Source: Nocardiopsis eucommiae
GTDB taxonomy: Bacteria; Actinomycetota; Actinomycetes; Streptosporangiales; Streptosporangiaceae
Direction of reading: 5' to 3'
NCBI GenBank assembly: GCA_018388625.1
Contig: CP074402.1
Span: 558,001 to 622,000 of the forward strand
Length of the DNA stretch: 64,000 nt
Shown: positions 63,867 to 64,000 of the stretch, in pieces
How the letters are laid out: each line of letters starts with the position of its first letter
Numbering within the stretch: the first letter of the stretch is position 1
Made by a program: the position numbers and the translations under genes
Notes under the pieces: generated by a model
Seen by the model: the letters and a program-made list of their open reading frames with translations, nothing else
Databases searched by the model: none
What the model was told of the DNA's origin: nothing

Positions 63867-64000
63867 GTTGTCCTCCGGTGGTGGGATCGCGCGGGGGTGC
63901 TGTGAACCTACCAACCGGCGAGTCCGCGGACCATGGCCGTTCGTCCCCGTCCCGTTGCTCGGGGGCGTGCGGCCCCTCCCCGTCCGGGAGGAGAGGGACA

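Overview
This window comes from a very G+C-rich actinomycete. The gene content (IdeR, DUF397 and DUF5753 regulators, DUF3027 and DUF2530 proteins, GTP-type PEP carboxykinase) and the many GTG and TTG starts fit a Nocardiopsidaceae or Streptomyces-like genome; Nocardiopsis is my best guess but is not proven. I count 60 protein genes, including one cut by the left edge and the frameshifted ones. I see no rRNA, tRNA, CRISPR array, insertion sequence or prophage.

A technical point governs how the window must be read. About 40 single-base frameshifts interrupt roughly 22 genes. Wherever I could resolve one, the protein is restored by adding one G or C, usually to a run of four or more. No gene needs a base removed. 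This is the signature of undercalled homopolymers rather than mass pseudogenisation, so I give the gene spans as they would read after repair and flag each run. Two apparent fusions, DUF2530 with a methyltransferase and a receptor-like protein with PdxH, dissolve under the same correction.

Layout. 1-9.7 kb: DUF3027 tail, a GHKL (sacsin/Hsp90-like) ATPase, a MOSC protein, a TetR/MFS efflux pair with a 30-bp palindromic operator, DUF6518, a methyltransferase and DUF2530. 9.9-20.1 kb: purine permease, exporters, ThpR RNA phosphodiesterase, an MFS pump with a MerR-type promoter and its MerR regulator, a beta-keto acid cleavage enzyme, a glycerophosphodiesterase and SerC. 20.3-28.1 kb: a 1,203-residue receptor-like membrane protein with an extracellular periplasmic-binding-protein module, PdxH, IdeR and a PAS-GAF-PP2C-HATPase phosphatase. 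28.4-41.2 kb: a secreted NPP1/NLP toxin-like protein, a fatty-acid degradation and efflux group (acyl-CoA dehydrogenase, MFS with a C-terminal winged helix, thiolase) sharing a 19-bp operator, an AbrB/PIN toxin-antitoxin pair between perfect 52-bp direct repeats, a YcaQ-type glycosylase, a second acyl-CoA dehydrogenase, exonuclease III, ribokinase and YceI. 41.4-46.5 kb: ArgS, a tyrosine phosphatase, PlsX and a KamA-type radical SAM enzyme. 46.6-49.7 kb: an accessory regulatory patch (DUF397, a TTA-containing orphan, HTH-DUF5753, HATPase, STAS) resembling whiJ/abaA loci. 49.8-64 kb: GlmS, CoaA, a HelD-like ATPase, a TPR protein, a double USP, PckG and several membrane or secreted proteins.

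Genes that appear to work together: the acyl-CoA dehydrogenase, MFS and thiolase through the shared AACCGAA-N5-TTCGGTT operator; GlmS and PckG through similar GntR-type palindromes; and the HATPase and STAS proteins as a partner-switch pair. At least eleven genes have a TANNNT box 6-8 bases before the start codon and no Shine-Dalgarno sequence, so leaderless transcription looks common here.
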